From positions 46,349 through 110,348 of the forward strand of contig NZ_JACLZI010000046.1 of assembly GCF_014280935.1 (NCBI RefSeq): DNA of 64,000 nucleotides. The letters are read 5' to 3'. The notes below the pieces were generated by a model, which searched no databases, had not been told where the DNA came from, and saw nothing but the letters and a program-made list of their open reading frames with translations. Numbering within the stretch: the first letter of the stretch is position 1; each line of letters opens with the position of its first letter. The position numbers were made by a program, and so were the translations under genes. Below are positions 23,818 through 35,540 of this stretch, in pieces. This DNA comes from Aquibacillus kalidii (GTDB lineage Bacteria; Bacillota; Bacilli; Bacillales; Amphibacillaceae).

Positions 23818-26800
23818 ATGGGATATAGTCACTTACAAGTAAGAAGTGGATATAGTTTAATGAAAAGCTCTGTTTCAATTGATAAGCTAGTGGAGCGTGC
23901 AGAAGAGCTTGGATTTAAAAGTTTAGCATTAACAGACGAAAATGTTATGTATGGTGCTGTATCCTTTTACCGAGCATGCATGCAAAAGAAGATTAACCCA
24001 ATCATAGGGTTAATTGTAGATATGCAAATAGATGAATCCGAGACAGAAAAGGTAATATTATATGCTAAAAGTAACATTGGGTATCAACAACTAATAAAAC
24101 TAAGTTCACATATCCAATTACAAGAAGGAAGCCTTACGAGAGAGGATCTTTCCATCTATTTAACAGATATAATCATCGTGTTACCACTATTGGACAGTCC
24201 AGTTTATGAATGGCTAAACAATCATTATATAGATAGAGTAAAGCAGCACTTAGAAAAATGGTCCTTTTTGACGGAACAGGTAGATTTCTATTTAGGTATT
24301 AGTGGGGAAGAACGACAAATAGAGAAGGAATTAAAAACTGTTTGTAGTCAGGAGGACATCTCTGTCACAGCTATAAGTGATGTTAGGTACATATTGGAAT
24401 CAGACCAAATGGCATATGAATGCTTGCAGGCGATTCGAACTGGAACAAAGTGGAATGCTGATACTGTGTCAGGTCCTAAAGAACAACATTTAGCAGATGA
24501 AAAAGAAGTAAGAAAGCGACTAGCCTGGTGGCCAGAATGTATTGAGACCTCTGAATGGATTGCAGCGCAGTGTAAGGTAAAACTAAATTTTGAGCAAAGA
24601 ATGCTACCGAACTATCCTGTTCCGCAAGGTGAAACAGCTTCAAGCTTTCTGAAGCAACTGTGTCATTCCTTCTTACATGAAAGGTACAACCAACCTGTTT
24701 TAGATGTTTCACAACGCTTACATTATGAGTTGGATATTATAGACTCTATGGGATTTAGTGATTATTTCCTTATCGTTTGGGATTTTATTCGCTATGCGAA
24801 AGAGGAAGGCATCATGGTAGGACCGGGTAGAGGATCTGCAGCAGGCTCGTTAGTAGCATACATTTTAGGAATTACAGATATTGATCCAATTCGTTACAAT
24901 TTGCTATTCGAACGTTTTCTTAATCCAGAACGGATATCAATGCCAGATATAGATATCGATTTCTCTGATCAAAGGCGAGATGAAGTGATAGAATATGTGA
25001 AAAATAAATATGGACCAGACCATGTTGCTCAGATCATTACGTTTGGGACTTTTGCTTCGCGCTCTATATTAAGAGAACTTATTAAAACGATGGATATTGA
25101 CGATCAGGATGCAACCTTCATTCTTAAAGAAATTCCTTCTCAAAGTTCCAAAACGATTGTGCAAAGTGTAAAAGAATCAAGTGCGCTAACATCCTATGTA
25201 AAACAATCAAAGAAACTACAGATGTTATTTAAGATTGCAGCAAAGCTAGAAGGGTTGCCACGAAATATTTCGACTCACGCTGCAGGGGTTGTAATTAGTG
25301 AACAACCATTGACAAATCACGTACCTGTAACCAGATCTCACGGTGAGATTTATCTCACACAATTTGCAATGAAGGACTTGGAATCGATTGGGTTATTAAA
25401 AATGGACTTCTTAGGGCTAAGAAATCTGACCTTAATGGAGAAAATTATTACCTCTATAAACAAAAAAGAAACGATTAAAATTGGGTTAAAAAATATTCCA
25501 TTAGATGATCAGCGTACATTTAAATTGTTACAGCAAGGAAGGACGAATGGGGTTTTTCAATTAGAATCTCAAGGTATGCAAAATGTGTTAACCAAATTAG
25601 TGCCTAACGATTTTGAAGATGTGGTAGCTGTTAATGCACTGTATCGTCCTGGTCCAATGGAATTCATTCCACTCTATATCGACCGGAAACTAGGGAAAGC
25701 GTCAGTAGAGTATCCACATCAAGATTTACAGCCTATATTGAAAAATACGTATGGCGTTCTTGTTTACCAGGAACAAATAATGCAAATTGCTAGTAAGATG
25801 GCAGGTTTTTCTTTAGGCCAAGCCGACACGTTAAGAAGGGCTGTCAGTAAAAAATCAAAGGGTGCCATTGTGCAGGAACAGCAACGTTTTATAGAAGGCT
25901 GTATAGCGAAGGGGTACACTAAGGAAGTAGCAGACGAAGTATTTAATTGGATTGTTCGCTTCTCAAACTATGGATTTAATCGAAGTCATGCTGTAGCTTA
26001 TAGCATGATTGCTTATCAATTAGCATATCTAAAAACCCATTTTCCAGCACACTTTCTAGCTGAGGCTTTAAGCTCTATTACGGGACAACAAGACAAAATT
26101 CATTTATATATAAGGGAAGCACGTGAATTAGGTATAACTTTGTTACCACCTTCCATTAATAAAAGCTTTGGTAAGTTTACAGTTGAAAAAGGTAATCTAA
26201 GGATGGGGTTATTACTAATCAAGGGGATAGGACATCAAGTTATCCGGGAAATAATCCGAGCAAGGAAACAAGGTCCGTTTAAGCATTTATTTGATTTCTG
26301 TTTACGTGTACCCTTAAATATAGTTAACCGTCCAGTCATCGAATCACTCATCCTAGCAGGTGCTTTTGATGAGACCTATTCTAATCGTGCTAGTTTATTA
26401 AGTTCCCTTGACCAAGCATTGGAACAGGGGGAATTGTTTAGTGAATTTGACGATCAACCTTCTCTTTTCCAGAAAGCCGTAGAATTTGACGTAACATACT
26501 TCGAGACAGAAGCGTTTACACAAATAAAGCAATTACAATTTGAGAAAGAACTAACAGGATTATACATTTCCAGTCATCCTCTAACGGAATATAGGGACAC
26601 ACTTCGGAGGAATGGCTATCTAAGTTTACTAGAACTGACTAAATTTATTGGGAAAAACAACATAGCAACGAGTGCTGTTATCCAAAATATTAAAACGATC
26701 CGTACAAAGCGGGGAGAACCAATGGCTTTTGTCACACTGTCAGACGAGACTGATGAGAGAGAGGCTGTCATTTTTCCTGAAACGTATCGTCAAATTAACA

Positions 26801-27150
26801 GATGGCTAAAAGAAGAAGTAATGGTGTTCATTAAAGGAAAGCCCGAAGAAAGAAATAATCGAGTTCAATTATTGATTTCAGAAATTTCCCCTTTTGATGA
26901 ACAAAATTTGCTGGAGACTACGGATGAACGAATTTTTATTAAAGTTAAGGCAGACATGGAACAACAAGCACTTACTATTATTAAAGAAATAGCGGAAGAA
27001 TTCCCAGGCAATACTCCAATTATCGTTTTTCAAGAAAATAAGAAAGCAACATATCGATTATCAAGCAAGTATTATTTAAATCGAAATCATACTTGTATGA
27101 AGAAATTAATTGCCACTTTTGGAAAAGATCAAGTGGTTCTAAAAAAATGA
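23818..27150 (+). CDS. dnaE: DNA polymerase III alpha subunit DnaE
   Basis: 1110 residues (B. subtilis DnaE is about 1115). Domains: PHP (about 1-210; YSHLQVRSGYSLM), C-family polymerase palm with GPGRGSAAGSLVAY and the catalytic aspartates in MPDIDIDFSD (Asp377, 379, 381), HAAGVVIS, a fingers/tau-binding region with FNRSHAVAYSMIAYQLAYLKTHFP (in parts), and an OB domain near the C-terminus (AFVTLSDETDEREAVIFPE). The PHP metal ligands are degenerate, as usual in Gram-positive DnaE, so it lacks proofreading. It extends primers before hand-off to PolC. Confidence 0.97.
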   Translation: MGYSHLQVRSGYSLMKSSVSIDKLVERAEELGFKSLALTDENVMYGAVSFYRACMQKKINPIIGLIVDMQIDESETEKVILYAKSNIGYQQLIKLSSHIQLQEGSLTREDLSIYLTDIIIVLPLLDSPVYEWLNNHYIDRVKQHLEKWSFLTEQVDFYLGISGEERQIEKELKTVCSQEDISVTAISDVRYILESDQMAYECLQAIRTGTKWNADTVSGPKEQHLADEKEVRKRLAWWPECIETSEWIAAQCKVKLNFEQRMLPNYPVPQGETASSFLKQLCHSFLHERYNQPVLDVSQRLHYELDIIDSMGFSDYFLIVWDFIRYAKEEGIMVGPGRGSAAGSLVAYILGITDIDPIRYNLLFERFLNPERISMPDIDIDFSDQRRDEVIEYVKNKYGPDHVAQIITFGTFASRSILRELIKTMDIDDQDATFILKEIPSQSSKTIVQSVKESSALTSYVKQSKKLQMLFKIAAKLEGLPRNISTHAAGVVISEQPLTNHVPVTRSHGEIYLTQFAMKDLESIGLLKMDFLGLRNLTLMEKIITSINKKETIKIGLKNIPLDDQRTFKLLQQGRTNGVFQLESQGMQNVLTKLVPNDFEDVVAVNALYRPGPMEFIPLYIDRKLGKASVEYPHQDLQPILKNTYGVLVYQEQIMQIASKMAGFSLGQADTLRRAVSKKSKGAIVQEQQRFIEGCIAKGYTKEVADEVFNWIVRFSNYGFNRSHAVAYSMIAYQLAYLKTHFPAHFLAEALSSITGQQDKIHLYIREARELGITLLPPSINKSFGKFTVEKGNLRMGLLLIKGIGHQVIREIIRARKQGPFKHLFDFCLRVPLNIVNRPVIESLILAGAFDETYSNRASLLSSLDQALEQGELFSEFDDQPSLFQKAVEFDVTYFETEAFTQIKQLQFEKELTGLYISSHPLTEYRDTLRRNGYLSLLELTKFIGKNNIATSAVIQNIKTIRTKRGEPMAFVTLSDETDEREAVIFPETYRQINRWLKEEVMVFIKGKPEERNNRVQLLISEISPFDEQNLLETTDERIFIKVKADMEQQALTIIKEIAEEFPGNTPIIVFQENKKATYRLSSKYYLNRNHTCMKKLIATFGKDQVVLKK

Positions 27151-27190
27151 AGCATCAACGTCCGAAAGAAATTGGACGTTATGCTTTTTT
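27151..27190 (+). terminator. Terminator of dnaE
   Basis: AACGTCC (27157-27163) pairs with GGACGTT (27174-27180), extended by AGCA/TGCT, then a run of seven T. Confidence 0.88.
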
Positions 27191-27334
27191 TATTGTATGA
27201 AGCTAACTATCAGCAATAGTAGCCTCTACATAGATTTTTGTTAGTTGTCGAAGGATTCTATCCCTAGTTTCTGCAAATCTACTGACATTTTTTCGTTGGT
27301 ATATAGCATAAACTAGAGAGAATGTGCTCTAAAC

Positions 27335-27362
27335 TTTACACAAAAAAACCATCTGTTATAAT
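27335..27362 (+). promoter_or_regulatory. Sigma-A promoter of the GntR-accDA unit
   Basis: TTTACA (27335-27340), 16-bp spacer, TATAAT (27357-27362). Confidence 0.7.
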
Positions 27363-27367
27363 GAATA

Positions 27368-27384
27368 AAGTGGTCAGACCAATT
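27368..27384 (+). promoter_or_regulatory. FadR/GntR-type operator over the transcription start
   Basis: AAGTGGTCAGACCAATT contains the perfect core palindrome TGGTC-A-GACCA, the classic FadR-subfamily GntR site. It begins 6 bp after the -10 box, where binding blocks transcription. Autorepression by the next gene is inferred. Confidence 0.7.
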
Positions 27385-27506
27385 GTTGTTTTGAACGAAA
27401 TAAAGCTTGAAAGGAATAGAGTTAGTATGAACCAAACTACTAATATTCATCAAGCTTTCGGGTGCTACAGGACCTGCTAGATCCAAAGGAGTGACAAGTA
27501 CCTTTT

Positions 27507-28106
27507 ATGTCAATAAAAGCGAAGGTCTATGAAGAAGTATTAGCTGAAATTCAACACCTTATAAAAAAAAATGCATTAAAGCCTGGAGACCGTCTCCCTT
27601 CAGAAAGGGAATTATCTGAAAGGTTAAATGCTGGAAGATCTTCTGTGCGTGAAGCCTTGAGAGCTTTGGAATTGTTAGGATTAATTGAAACACGTCATGG
27701 GGAAGGAACGTTTCTCGGATCGTATCGACCTTACCATATGATCGAGCTGTTATCAGCTTATATTTTTCAAGAACCTACTATTCAATCCAATATCTTTGAA
27801 GCAAAACGGATAATGGAAAAGGAAGCAATTAAACTAGCAATGATTCGCTCGCACGTGAAAATAGACAAATTGTTATTAATTATCAATGATGATAAACTTG
27901 ATGACAGAAAAAGACATTTTGATTTTTTTTCCTCAATATTTACCTATAGTGGAAATGATTTAATGCAGAAAGTCTGGCAGCTAATGGAGGAATTCTCCTA
28001 TACTATCGAGGGAACAACGTATGATAAAAATTTCTATTTCAATGTTATAGAATTACTAAGTAATAATCATGTTGACCAAATCGATAACCTGTATCAAAAA
28101 GAATAA
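27507..28106 (+). CDS. GntR/FadR-family regulator with shortened effector domain
   Basis: 199 residues. The winged helix (about 5-72) is intact: LKPGDRLPSERELSERL, AGRSSVREALRALELLGLIETRHGEGTF in parts. The C-terminal FCD domain is short (family total usually 220-240). The usual metal-binding FHxxIAxASGN reads DFFSSIFTYSGND, lacking the His. A TGGTCAGACCA operator lies in its promoter. It precedes accDA by 118 bases. In B. subtilis a malic enzyme gene (ytsJ) sits between dnaE and accD instead. Control of accDA or related carbon genes is inferred, effector unknown. Confidence 0.85.
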   Translation: MSIKAKVYEEVLAEIQHLIKKNALKPGDRLPSERELSERLNAGRSSVREALRALELLGLIETRHGEGTFLGSYRPYHMIELLSAYIFQEPTIQSNIFEAKRIMEKEAIKLAMIRSHVKIDKLLLIINDDKLDDRKRHFDFFSSIFTYSGNDLMQKVWQLMEEFSYTIEGTTYDKNFYFNVIELLSNNHVDQIDNLYQKE

Positions 28107-28223
28107 AAAGAAACTAAACAACTTCAGGATTAGAGAAAAGGATCTCAAATATGAGATTTCGATACTCGTGGTTGTGCATATTCTAAAGTTTTCTAATGTT
28201 TTCGTTTAAAAGGAGGAACAACC

Positions 28224-29084
28224 TTGCTTAAAGATATTTTTGGAAAAAAGAAAAAGTATGCTTCAATTCCTAGGAAAGAGGCAAAACAGGATGTACCGGA
28301 AGGCTTAATGCAAAAATGCGATGGTTGTCAAAAGATCTTTTATCGAAAAGAGATGAAAAAGAATCTGAATGTTTGTCCAGAGTGTGGGCACCATCATCAG
28401 TTACCGGCATATGACCGCATTAAGGGCTTATTAGATGAAGACTCCTTTACGGAATGGGACAAGCATTTATTATCTAAAAATCCATTACAATTTCCTGACT
28501 ATGAAAATAAGTTGGAGAAGGATAGAGACAAAACAGGTTTGAATGAAGCTGTAGTAACAGGAAAAGGGACACTTAATGGCTTTCCGACCGCTATTGCAGT
28601 AATGGATGCTCGCTTTAGAATGGGAAGCATGGGATCAGTAGTAGGAGAAAAGATAGCTAGAGCAATTGAGAATGCTCGTACTGAATCTATTCCTATTATC
28701 GTATTTACTGCTTCAGGTGGAGCAAGAATGCAAGAAGGTGTTTTAAGCTTAATGCAAATGAGTAAGACATCTGTTGCGATTCAACGCCTTAATGAAGCGG
28801 GTGGTCTATACATATCGATTATGACTAACCCTACAACTGGTGGAGTGTCTGCTAGTTTTGCTTCCCTAGGAGACTACAACTTTGCCGAACCAGGTGCCTT
28901 AATTGGGTTTGCTGGAAGGCGTATCATTGAACAAACCATAAGAGAGAAACTACCAGATGATTTTCAAACCGCAGAATTTCAGTTGAAGCACGGGCAGTTA
29001 GATAAGGTGATACCGAGGAATGAAATGAAGGCTACACTAACAACTATTTTAGACATACATCAATCAGTGGGGGGAAGACAATGA
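28224..29084 (+). CDS. accD: Acetyl-CoA carboxylase carboxyltransferase beta subunit
   Basis: 286 residues from TTG 28224 after AAAGGAGGA. The N-terminal zinc ribbon has Cys32, Cys35, Cys51 and Cys54 (KCDGC, VCPECG); the crotonase-fold part contains [18 protein letters not shown] and [13 protein letters not shown]. With AccA it transfers carboxyl from carboxybiotin to acetyl-CoA, the committed step of fatty-acid synthesis. The stop overlaps the accA start (ATGA). Confidence 0.97.
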   Translation: MLKDIFGKKKKYASIPRKEAKQDVPEGLMQKCDGCQKIFYRKEMKKNLNVCPECGHHHQLPAYDRIKGLLDEDSFTEWDKHLLSKNPLQFPDYENKLEKDRDKTGLNEAVVTGKGTLNGFPTAIAVMDARFRMGSMGSVVGEKIARAIENARTESIPIIVFTASGGARMQEGVLSLMQMSKTSVAIQRLNEAGGLYISIMTNPTTGGVSASFASLGDYNFAEPGALIGFAGRRIIEQTIREKLPDDFQTAEFQLKHGQLDKVIPRNEMKATLTTILDIHQSVGGRQ

Positions 29085-30034
29085 AGCATGCGTTGCCATT
29101 TGAAAAGCCTGTGATTGAATTAAGAGAAAAAATAGACGAATTAAAGAACCTTACCAAAGATAGTGAAATAGATCTTAGTAATGAAATATCTACATTAGAG
29201 AGTAGACTAGCCAACCTGGAGAAAGATATCTATGGGAAGTTAAAACCATGGGATCGGGTTCAGATAGCAAGACATCCAGAAAGACCAACCACACTTGATT
29301 ATATCGACCATTTATTTACTGATTTTATTGAATTTCATGGAGACCGTTTGTTTGCAGATGATGAAGCGATTGTTGCAGGAATTGCTAAGTATAAAGGAGA
29401 ACCTGTTACCGTAATCGGTCATCAAAGAGGGAAAAATACAAAAGATAATATCAAAAGAAATTTTGGTAGTCCACATCCAGAAGGGTATCGTAAGGCCCTA
29501 AGACATATGAAGCAAGCTGATAAGTTTAACCGTCCTATTATTACATTTATTGATACAAAAGGTGCCTATCCAGGTAAAGCCGCGGAAGAACGTGGCCAAA
29601 GTGAGGCTATCGCAAGAAATCTAATGGAGATGGCTAGCTTTAAAGTTCCTATCATATGTATCGTAATAGGTGAAGGTGGTAGCGGTGGTGCACTTGCCTT
29701 AGGTATTGGTGATCAAATTCATATGCTTGAGAATTCTACTTATTCGGTAATCTCACCAGAGGGTGCCGCAGCTTTATTATGGAAAGATTCTAATCGAGCC
29801 CAACAGGCAGCTGAATCTTTAAAAATCACTTCTTATGATTTGAAGAGATTGCAGATTATTGATGAAGTTATCCCGGAACCAAGGGGTGGTGCACATCGAG
29901 ATCCGGCACAACAAGCTGAGTACATTGATAAAACTATTGAAAATTCATTAGAAAAATATAAACAATTAAAAATAGAAGAATTACTTGAAAAAAGATGGGA
30001 AAAATACAAACAAATTGGTCATTTTAGTAATTAA
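29081..30034 (+). CDS. accA: Acetyl-CoA carboxylase carboxyltransferase alpha subunit
   Basis: 317 residues. An N-terminal helical pair ([15 protein letters not shown]) and the core HRPTT-like [49 protein letters not shown] and [12 protein letters not shown] segments identify AccA. It overlaps accD by four bases, coupling synthesis of the two subunits of the A2D2 transferase. A weak hairpin follows, then pfkA. Confidence 0.97.
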   Translation: MKHALPFEKPVIELREKIDELKNLTKDSEIDLSNEISTLESRLANLEKDIYGKLKPWDRVQIARHPERPTTLDYIDHLFTDFIEFHGDRLFADDEAIVAGIAKYKGEPVTVIGHQRGKNTKDNIKRNFGSPHPEGYRKALRHMKQADKFNRPIITFIDTKGAYPGKAAEERGQSEAIARNLMEMASFKVPIICIVIGEGGSGGALALGIGDQIHMLENSTYSVISPEGAAALLWKDSNRAQQAAESLKITSYDLKRLQIIDEVIPEPRGGAHRDPAQQAEYIDKTIENSLEKYKQLKIEELLEKRWEKYKQIGHFSN

Positions 30035-30079
30035 TTTGTAATTTTTTTTGACTCTTTTTTTGGGTGATTTTATTAACCA

Positions 30080-30125
30080 TTACCCTTGTCATAACGTTTT
30101 TTTGGCAAGGGTAACTATATTTTTA
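30080..30125 (+). terminator. Probable terminator of accDA
   Basis: Perfect 9-bp stem 30080-30088 with 30106-30114, 17-nt loop and an interrupted T tail. Confidence 0.6.
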
Positions 30126-30157
30126 TCTCAAATGCTCCAAAATTGTCATATTTAGGG

Positions 30158-30186
30158 GTGAGATTCGAAATCGTTTCATGTATAAT
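30158..30186 (+). promoter_or_regulatory. Candidate sigma-A promoter of pfkA-pyk
   Basis: GTGAGA (30158-30163), 17-bp spacer, TATAAT (30181-30186), 90 bp ahead of the start. Confidence 0.45.
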
Positions 30187-30257
30187 CAGTATTGGAATTC
30201 AACATGTTTAGGTTATACTCTTTATGGGGAGAACACAGAATAAGGGGAAAATCTTAA

Positions 30258-31235
<978 letters not shown>

Positions 31236-31280
31236 ATAAAAAATGGATGTTGTTGTTATTGTTTAAGGAGGAAAAATGAA

Positions 31281-33041
31281 ATGAGAAGAACTAAGATTGT
31301 TTGTACAATAGGGCCAGCTTCAGAATCAGTTGAAAAATTAGTCCAATTAATTGAAAATGGGATGAATGTCGCACGATTGAATTTTTCACATGGTGACTTT
31401 GAAGAGCATGGTGCACGAATTAAGAATATAAGAGAAGCTGCTAAAAAGGTTGGGAAGACAGTAGCTATTTTATTAGATACGAAAGGTCCTGAAATTAGAA
31501 CTGGCGTATTGAAAGATGGACAAGCACAGCTTAACAAAGGGGATACTGTGTTTGTTTCTATGGAGGATATTGAAGGAACAAATGAAAGAATCTCGGTTAC
31601 ATATCCTCAACTTATTGAAGATGTTCACGTTGGATCGAAATTATTGTTAGATGATGGTCTAATTGAATTAGAAGTAACAGAAATTCTTAAAGACAAAAAA
31701 GAATTGAAAACTACTGCCTTAAATTCTGGGTTACTTAAGAATAAGAAGGGTGTAAACGTCCCGAATGTAAGTGTTAACTTACCTGGAATTACTGAAAAGG
31801 ATGCACAGGATATTAAGTTTGGAATTGAACAAGGAGTAGACTTTATTGCTGCTTCATTTGTAAGACGTTCTTCTGATGTATTAGAAATTAGAGGATTATT
31901 AGAAGAAAATAATGCAACACATATCAATATTATTCCTAAAATTGAAAACCGTGAAGGTGTTGACAATTTAGATGCGATCCTTCAGGTGAGTGATGGGTTA
32001 ATGGTAGCAAGGGGAGATCTTGGTGTTGAAATTCCACCTGAAGATGTACCACTTGTTCAAAAAGATATGATTCGCAAGTGTAACAATGCTGGAAAACCAG
32101 TTATTACAGCTACGCAAATGTTAGACTCTATGCAAAGAAACCCAAGACCTACTCGTGCAGAAGCATCAGACGTTGCTAATGCGATTTTTGACGGTTCAGA
32201 TGCCATAATGCTTTCAGGTGAAACTGCTGCTGGTGACTATCCTGTAGAAGCTGTTCGTACGATGAGTAATATTGCAACAAAAGCTGAAACTGCTTTAAAT
32301 CATAAAGCTATTTTGGATGTTCGCTCAAAATCAACAGACATGACAATAACTGACGCTATTAGTCAATCTGTGAATCACTCTGCTATGAATTTAAATGTAG
32401 ATGCAATTCTTACACCTACAGTTAGTGGTCATACAGCAAGAATGATTTCTAAATATCGTCCAGAAGCTCCAATTATTGCAGTTACCTTTGATGAACAAGT
32501 TAGCAGAAGATTGTCACTTGTTTGGGGTGTCGAAACAATCACAGGTAAGCTAGCACTTTCTACTGATGATGTATTAGATGAAGCGATAGATCGTGGTTTA
32601 TCTAATGGATGCTTCAAGAGGGGTGACCGTGTTATTATAACTGCTGGTGTGCCAGTTGGTGAAAGTGGTACAACTAACCTTATGAAAATTCACATTATTG
32701 GTGATGTTCTTGCTAAGGGACAAGGTGTCGGAAAAGGAAGTGCCTATGGAAGAGCAGTTGTTGTAAAAAACGCTGAAGAAGCACTTGCTCAAGTAAAGCA
32801 AGACGATATTATTGTAACTTATGGAACAGATAAGGACATGATGCCTGCAATTGAAAAAGCTAGTGCACTGATCACTGAAGAGGGCGGCCTAACATCTCAT
32901 GCTGCAGTTGTCGGATTAAGTTTAGGGATTCCGGTTATTGTTGGTGTAGAGAAAGCTGTTGACTTAGTTCAAACTGGTCAAGATATTACGATTGATGCTA
33001 ACAAAGGTGATATCTACGTAGGACATGCAAGTGTATTATAA
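31281..33041 (+). CDS. pyk: Pyruvate kinase with C-terminal PEP-utilising domain
   Basis: 586 residues. The TIM barrel carries [50 protein letters not shown] and ATQMLDSM. The extra C-terminal domain (about 478-586) contains [18 protein letters not shown], the phosphohistidine-swivel fold found in Bacillus/Geobacillus Pyk. AAGGAGGAA precedes the ATG, 45 bases after pfkA. Makes pyruvate and ATP from PEP. Confidence 0.97.
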   Translation: MRRTKIVCTIGPASESVEKLVQLIENGMNVARLNFSHGDFEEHGARIKNIREAAKKVGKTVAILLDTKGPEIRTGVLKDGQAQLNKGDTVFVSMEDIEGTNERISVTYPQLIEDVHVGSKLLLDDGLIELEVTEILKDKKELKTTALNSGLLKNKKGVNVPNVSVNLPGITEKDAQDIKFGIEQGVDFIAASFVRRSSDVLEIRGLLEENNATHINIIPKIENREGVDNLDAILQVSDGLMVARGDLGVEIPPEDVPLVQKDMIRKCNNAGKPVITATQMLDSMQRNPRPTRAEASDVANAIFDGSDAIMLSGETAAGDYPVEAVRTMSNIATKAETALNHKAILDVRSKSTDMTITDAISQSVNHSAMNLNVDAILTPTVSGHTARMISKYRPEAPIIAVTFDEQVSRRLSLVWGVETITGKLALSTDDVLDEAIDRGLSNGCFKRGDRVIITAGVPVGESGTTNLMKIHIIGDVLAKGQGVGKGSAYGRAVVVKNAEEALAQVKQDDIIVTYGTDKDMMPAIEKASALITEEGGLTSHAAVVGLSLGIPVIVGVEKAVDLVQTGQDITIDANKGDIYVGHASVL

Positions 33042-33052
33042 TTAGAAAGACC

Positions 33053-33087
33053 AGAAGAAGAAGGATAACCTCCTTCTTCTTTTTTTG
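33053..33087 (+). terminator. Terminator of pfkA-pyk
   Basis: 10-bp stem 33056-33065 with 33071-33080, then seven T. Confidence 0.9.
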
Positions 33088-33259
33088 GCTCTATTCTAAA
33101 TATTGCTGCTTTTATCTCAATATCTATAGACTCTTAAAAAATATAGGATTTTTTGAAACGAAATCCAGAACTGATAGTTATGGTGTAATATGATAAACTA
33201 ATTCTATTAGTTTTATTTGTAATAGTAAGCTACATTTCTTTATAAAGGGAGATAGCGTT

Positions 33260-33652
33260 ATGTTTCGTTGGATTTTGTTATTTGTTTTAATTGTTCCAGC
33301 TTTAGAAATTGGAATACTTGTTTGGGCTGGAGGTCAGATAGGTCCTTGGTGGGTAGTTGGTTTAATTATTCTAACCGGTGTCATTGGGGCTTGGTTGGCG
33401 AAGCAACAAGGATTAGAAACCCTAAATAAGGCTAGACAGGCTTTATCTTATGGACAAATTCCCCAAGAGGAAATTTTTAATGGGATTTGTATTCTTATTG
33501 GTGGAGTTGTTTTACTTACACCTGGATTTATAACAGATTTAATTGGTTTTTTATTGCTTGCACCTCCTTCAAGGAAATTGATAAAAGTTTGGATGCAAAA
33601 GAATTTACGGAGAATGTTGGATCGAGGAACAATTACTATTTTTCGCAGGTAA
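33260..33652 (+). CDS. fxsA: FxsA family membrane protein (YtzA)
   Basis: 130 residues with about three hydrophobic segments (4-24, 28-47, 72-97). The FxsA signatures are LIVPALEIGILVW and LTPGFITDLIGFLLLAPPSR. A basic C-terminal tail is cytoplasmic. In E. coli overproduction relieves exclusion of phage T7 by F plasmid; the normal role is unknown. AAAGGGAGA precedes the ATG. Monocistronic, between pyk and ytvI as in B. subtilis. Confidence 0.9.
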   Translation: MFRWILLFVLIVPALEIGILVWAGGQIGPWWVVGLIILTGVIGAWLAKQQGLETLNKARQALSYGQIPQEEIFNGICILIGGVVLLTPGFITDLIGFLLLAPPSRKLIKVWMQKNLRRMLDRGTITIFRR

Positions 33653-33657
33653 TTTGA

Positions 33658-33695
33658 AGGGTAACTAATTATAACAATTGGTTACCCTGATTTTT
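33658..33695 (+). terminator. Terminator of fxsA
   Basis: 13-bp stem with one mismatch, 33658-33670 with 33676-33688, then GATTTTT. Confidence 0.8.
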
Positions 33696-33699
33696 ATGA

Positions 33700-34818
33700 T
33701 TAGTTAGGACCATCGCCTTTTACATATAAAAACAACTGATTAACGATGCCTGTCTTAATTAATGTATTAATTACAACAAGCGCTATTGGGCCAAATAAGA
33801 GTCCAACAAAACCAGCAATTTGAAAGCCAACAAATAAAGAAATAAGTGTTGCCAGAGGGTGTAACCCAATGTTAGTGGATAAAACCTTGGGCTCCATTAA
33901 TTGTCTTTGAATAATGACCGTCATAAATAAAATAGTCAATCCTATTGATAAATGATAATCTCCTGTGAAAAAAGAATAAAGAATCCAAGGAACAAAAATG
34001 ATACCTGTCCCTAAGTATGGTAGTAAATCTACAATTCCAATAATAATTGCTATCGTTACGGCGTACTTTACCTTTAAAACTAGTAACCCTATGAGCACAA
34101 TAATAGCTGTAATGGTTATTAGGGTAAATTGTGCTTTAATAAACCCGAAAAAAGCTGCCTTCAACCCTCTTAACACATCACCGCTAGAAACGGATACTTG
34201 TCTTGGCATTATTTTAATGAATGTATTTTTTAACTTGTACCAATCTTTACTGATAAAAAATGTACCTAGTAGGGAAAATAATAGCGTAGTGACGTAACTA
34301 GGTAAAATTTTCAGTGTAGAAGGGATACTTTGTAATAAATTTTGAATCACATCAGCACCTGTTGAAGCTATGTCTTGTCCCATTCCTTGTAGATGGTCGA
34401 CAACAAGATCTTGTTGCGTTTTGTCTAGCCTAGTTATCATGTTGGCAAGTTTCTCGTACAAGGGCGTAATTTTTTCTGAAATTAATTCCTGTAAAAATAG
34501 GATTAGACTTTTAAAATTACTTGGAATGTGGTCGGCTAAATAGGTAGTTCCATTAATGAGTTCCACAACAAAAAGCGTCAGTATTCCAATGATGGTTGTT
34601 ATTACTAGTAATAAGGAAAGGAATACAGCAAAAGCACGGTTGAAGTTAGCTTTTTCTTCTAACGTATTAACAAACGGATTCATAATAAAAGCAATCAATA
34701 ATGCAAATATAAATGGATAGGTGTATCTAGCTAAGTAGTATAAGCAAATTAACGAAACAGTAATTACTGCTAGTACAATAATGAATCGAATCAAACGATA
34801 TACGTGTTTTAGTGACAT
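33700..34818 (-). CDS. ytvI: YtvI sporulation membrane protein (AI-2E/PerM-like family)
   Basis: 372 residues with seven to eight membrane helices: a hairpin at the N-terminus (about 9-65), an amphipathic soluble region (about 75-165) and a C-terminal bundle including DLLPYLGTGIIFVPW, the family signature. The YtvI branch is conserved in spore formers. The transported substrate is unknown. It is convergent with fxsA and divergent from ytwI. Confidence 0.9.
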   Translation of the reverse strand: MSLKHVYRLIRFIIVLAVITVSLICLYYLARYTYPFIFALLIAFIMNPFVNTLEEKANFNRAFAVFLSLLLVITTIIGILTLFVVELINGTTYLADHIPSNFKSLILFLQELISEKITPLYEKLANMITRLDKTQQDLVVDHLQGMGQDIASTGADVIQNLLQSIPSTLKILPSYVTTLLFSLLGTFFISKDWYKLKNTFIKIMPRQVSVSSGDVLRGLKAAFFGFIKAQFTLITITAIIVLIGLLVLKVKYAVTIAIIIGIVDLLPYLGTGIIFVPWILYSFFTGDYHLSIGLTILFMTVIIQRQLMEPKVLSTNIGLHPLATLISLFVGFQIAGFVGLLFGPIALVVINTLIKTGIVNQLFLYVKGDGPN

Positions 34819-34906
34819 TCCTTATTTCACCCCCTATAAATATATATATTTTTCAAGTGGAAAGATTATGTGGTACTATTAAGAAGGCTTACTTGGAGGC
34901 ATACAT

Positions 34907-35371
34907 ATGTTTAATCAATCAACTATATTTTTACTGTTACTTTTCTTATTAGGTTATATAGGGAAAAACCAATCAATTATGATTGCAGTATACGTTTTAC
35001 TAGGTATTAAACTTTTCAGACTCGATGATAAAGTATTTCCCTATTTGCAGGACAAAGGTATTAGCCTAGGCGTAACCGTTATAACTATTGCAGTACTAGT
35101 TCCGATTGCCACAGGAGAGATAGGTTTTAAAGATCTTTTACAAAGTGTTAAATCCTATTATGGTTGGATAGCATTAGGAGCTGGGATCTTTGTGGCCCTC
35201 ATTGCAAAGAATGGGTTAACCCTTCTTGCTGATGATCCTCATATTACAACCGCTTTAGTGATGGGAACCATATTAGCAGTTGTATTTTTCCACGGTGTAG
35301 CAGTTGGTCCCCTTATTGGAGCAGGCATCGCCTATATGGTTATGAAACTAGTCGATATGTTTATTGCCTAA
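34907..35371 (+). CDS. ytwI: DUF441 membrane protein YtwI
   Basis: 154 residues with four to five membrane helices. DUF441 motifs: LLGYIGKNQSIMIA, PLIGAGIAY and GVAVGPLIG. Site TTGGAGG lies before the ATG. It sits between ytvI and citZ as in B. subtilis. Function unknown. Confidence 0.9.
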   Translation: MFNQSTIFLLLLFLLGYIGKNQSIMIAVYVLLGIKLFRLDDKVFPYLQDKGISLGVTVITIAVLVPIATGEIGFKDLLQSVKSYYGWIALGAGIFVALIAKNGLTLLADDPHITTALVMGTILAVVFFHGVAVGPLIGAGIAYMVMKLVDMFIA

Positions 35372-35464
35372 CAAAAAATTAGCTAAGCTAGTCTATTCTT
35401 TTTAAGAAATAACTATTACCATTTATGGTAAATCATCATAAAATTTAATCGTTTTCATTTTACT

Positions 35465-35481
35465 AACAATTCTTAATTGTT
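35465..35481 (+). promoter_or_regulatory. Palindrome upstream of citZ promoter
   Basis: Perfect 7-bp arms AACAATT-CTT-AATTGTT ending 5 bp before the -35 box. A possible operator; it does not match the CcpC or CcpA consensus that I know. Confidence 0.4.
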
Positions 35482-35486
35482 TATAA

Positions 35487-35515
35487 TTGACAATGGGGAT
35501 GATCAGAAGCATAAA
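35487..35515 (+). promoter_or_regulatory. Sigma-A promoter of citZ
   Basis: Perfect TTGACA (35487-35492), 17-bp spacer, CATAAA (35510-35515). The leader to the start codon is about 110 bases. Confidence 0.7.
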
Positions 35516-35540
35516 ATAGTTTGTTGGGTGCCTTATGCTT

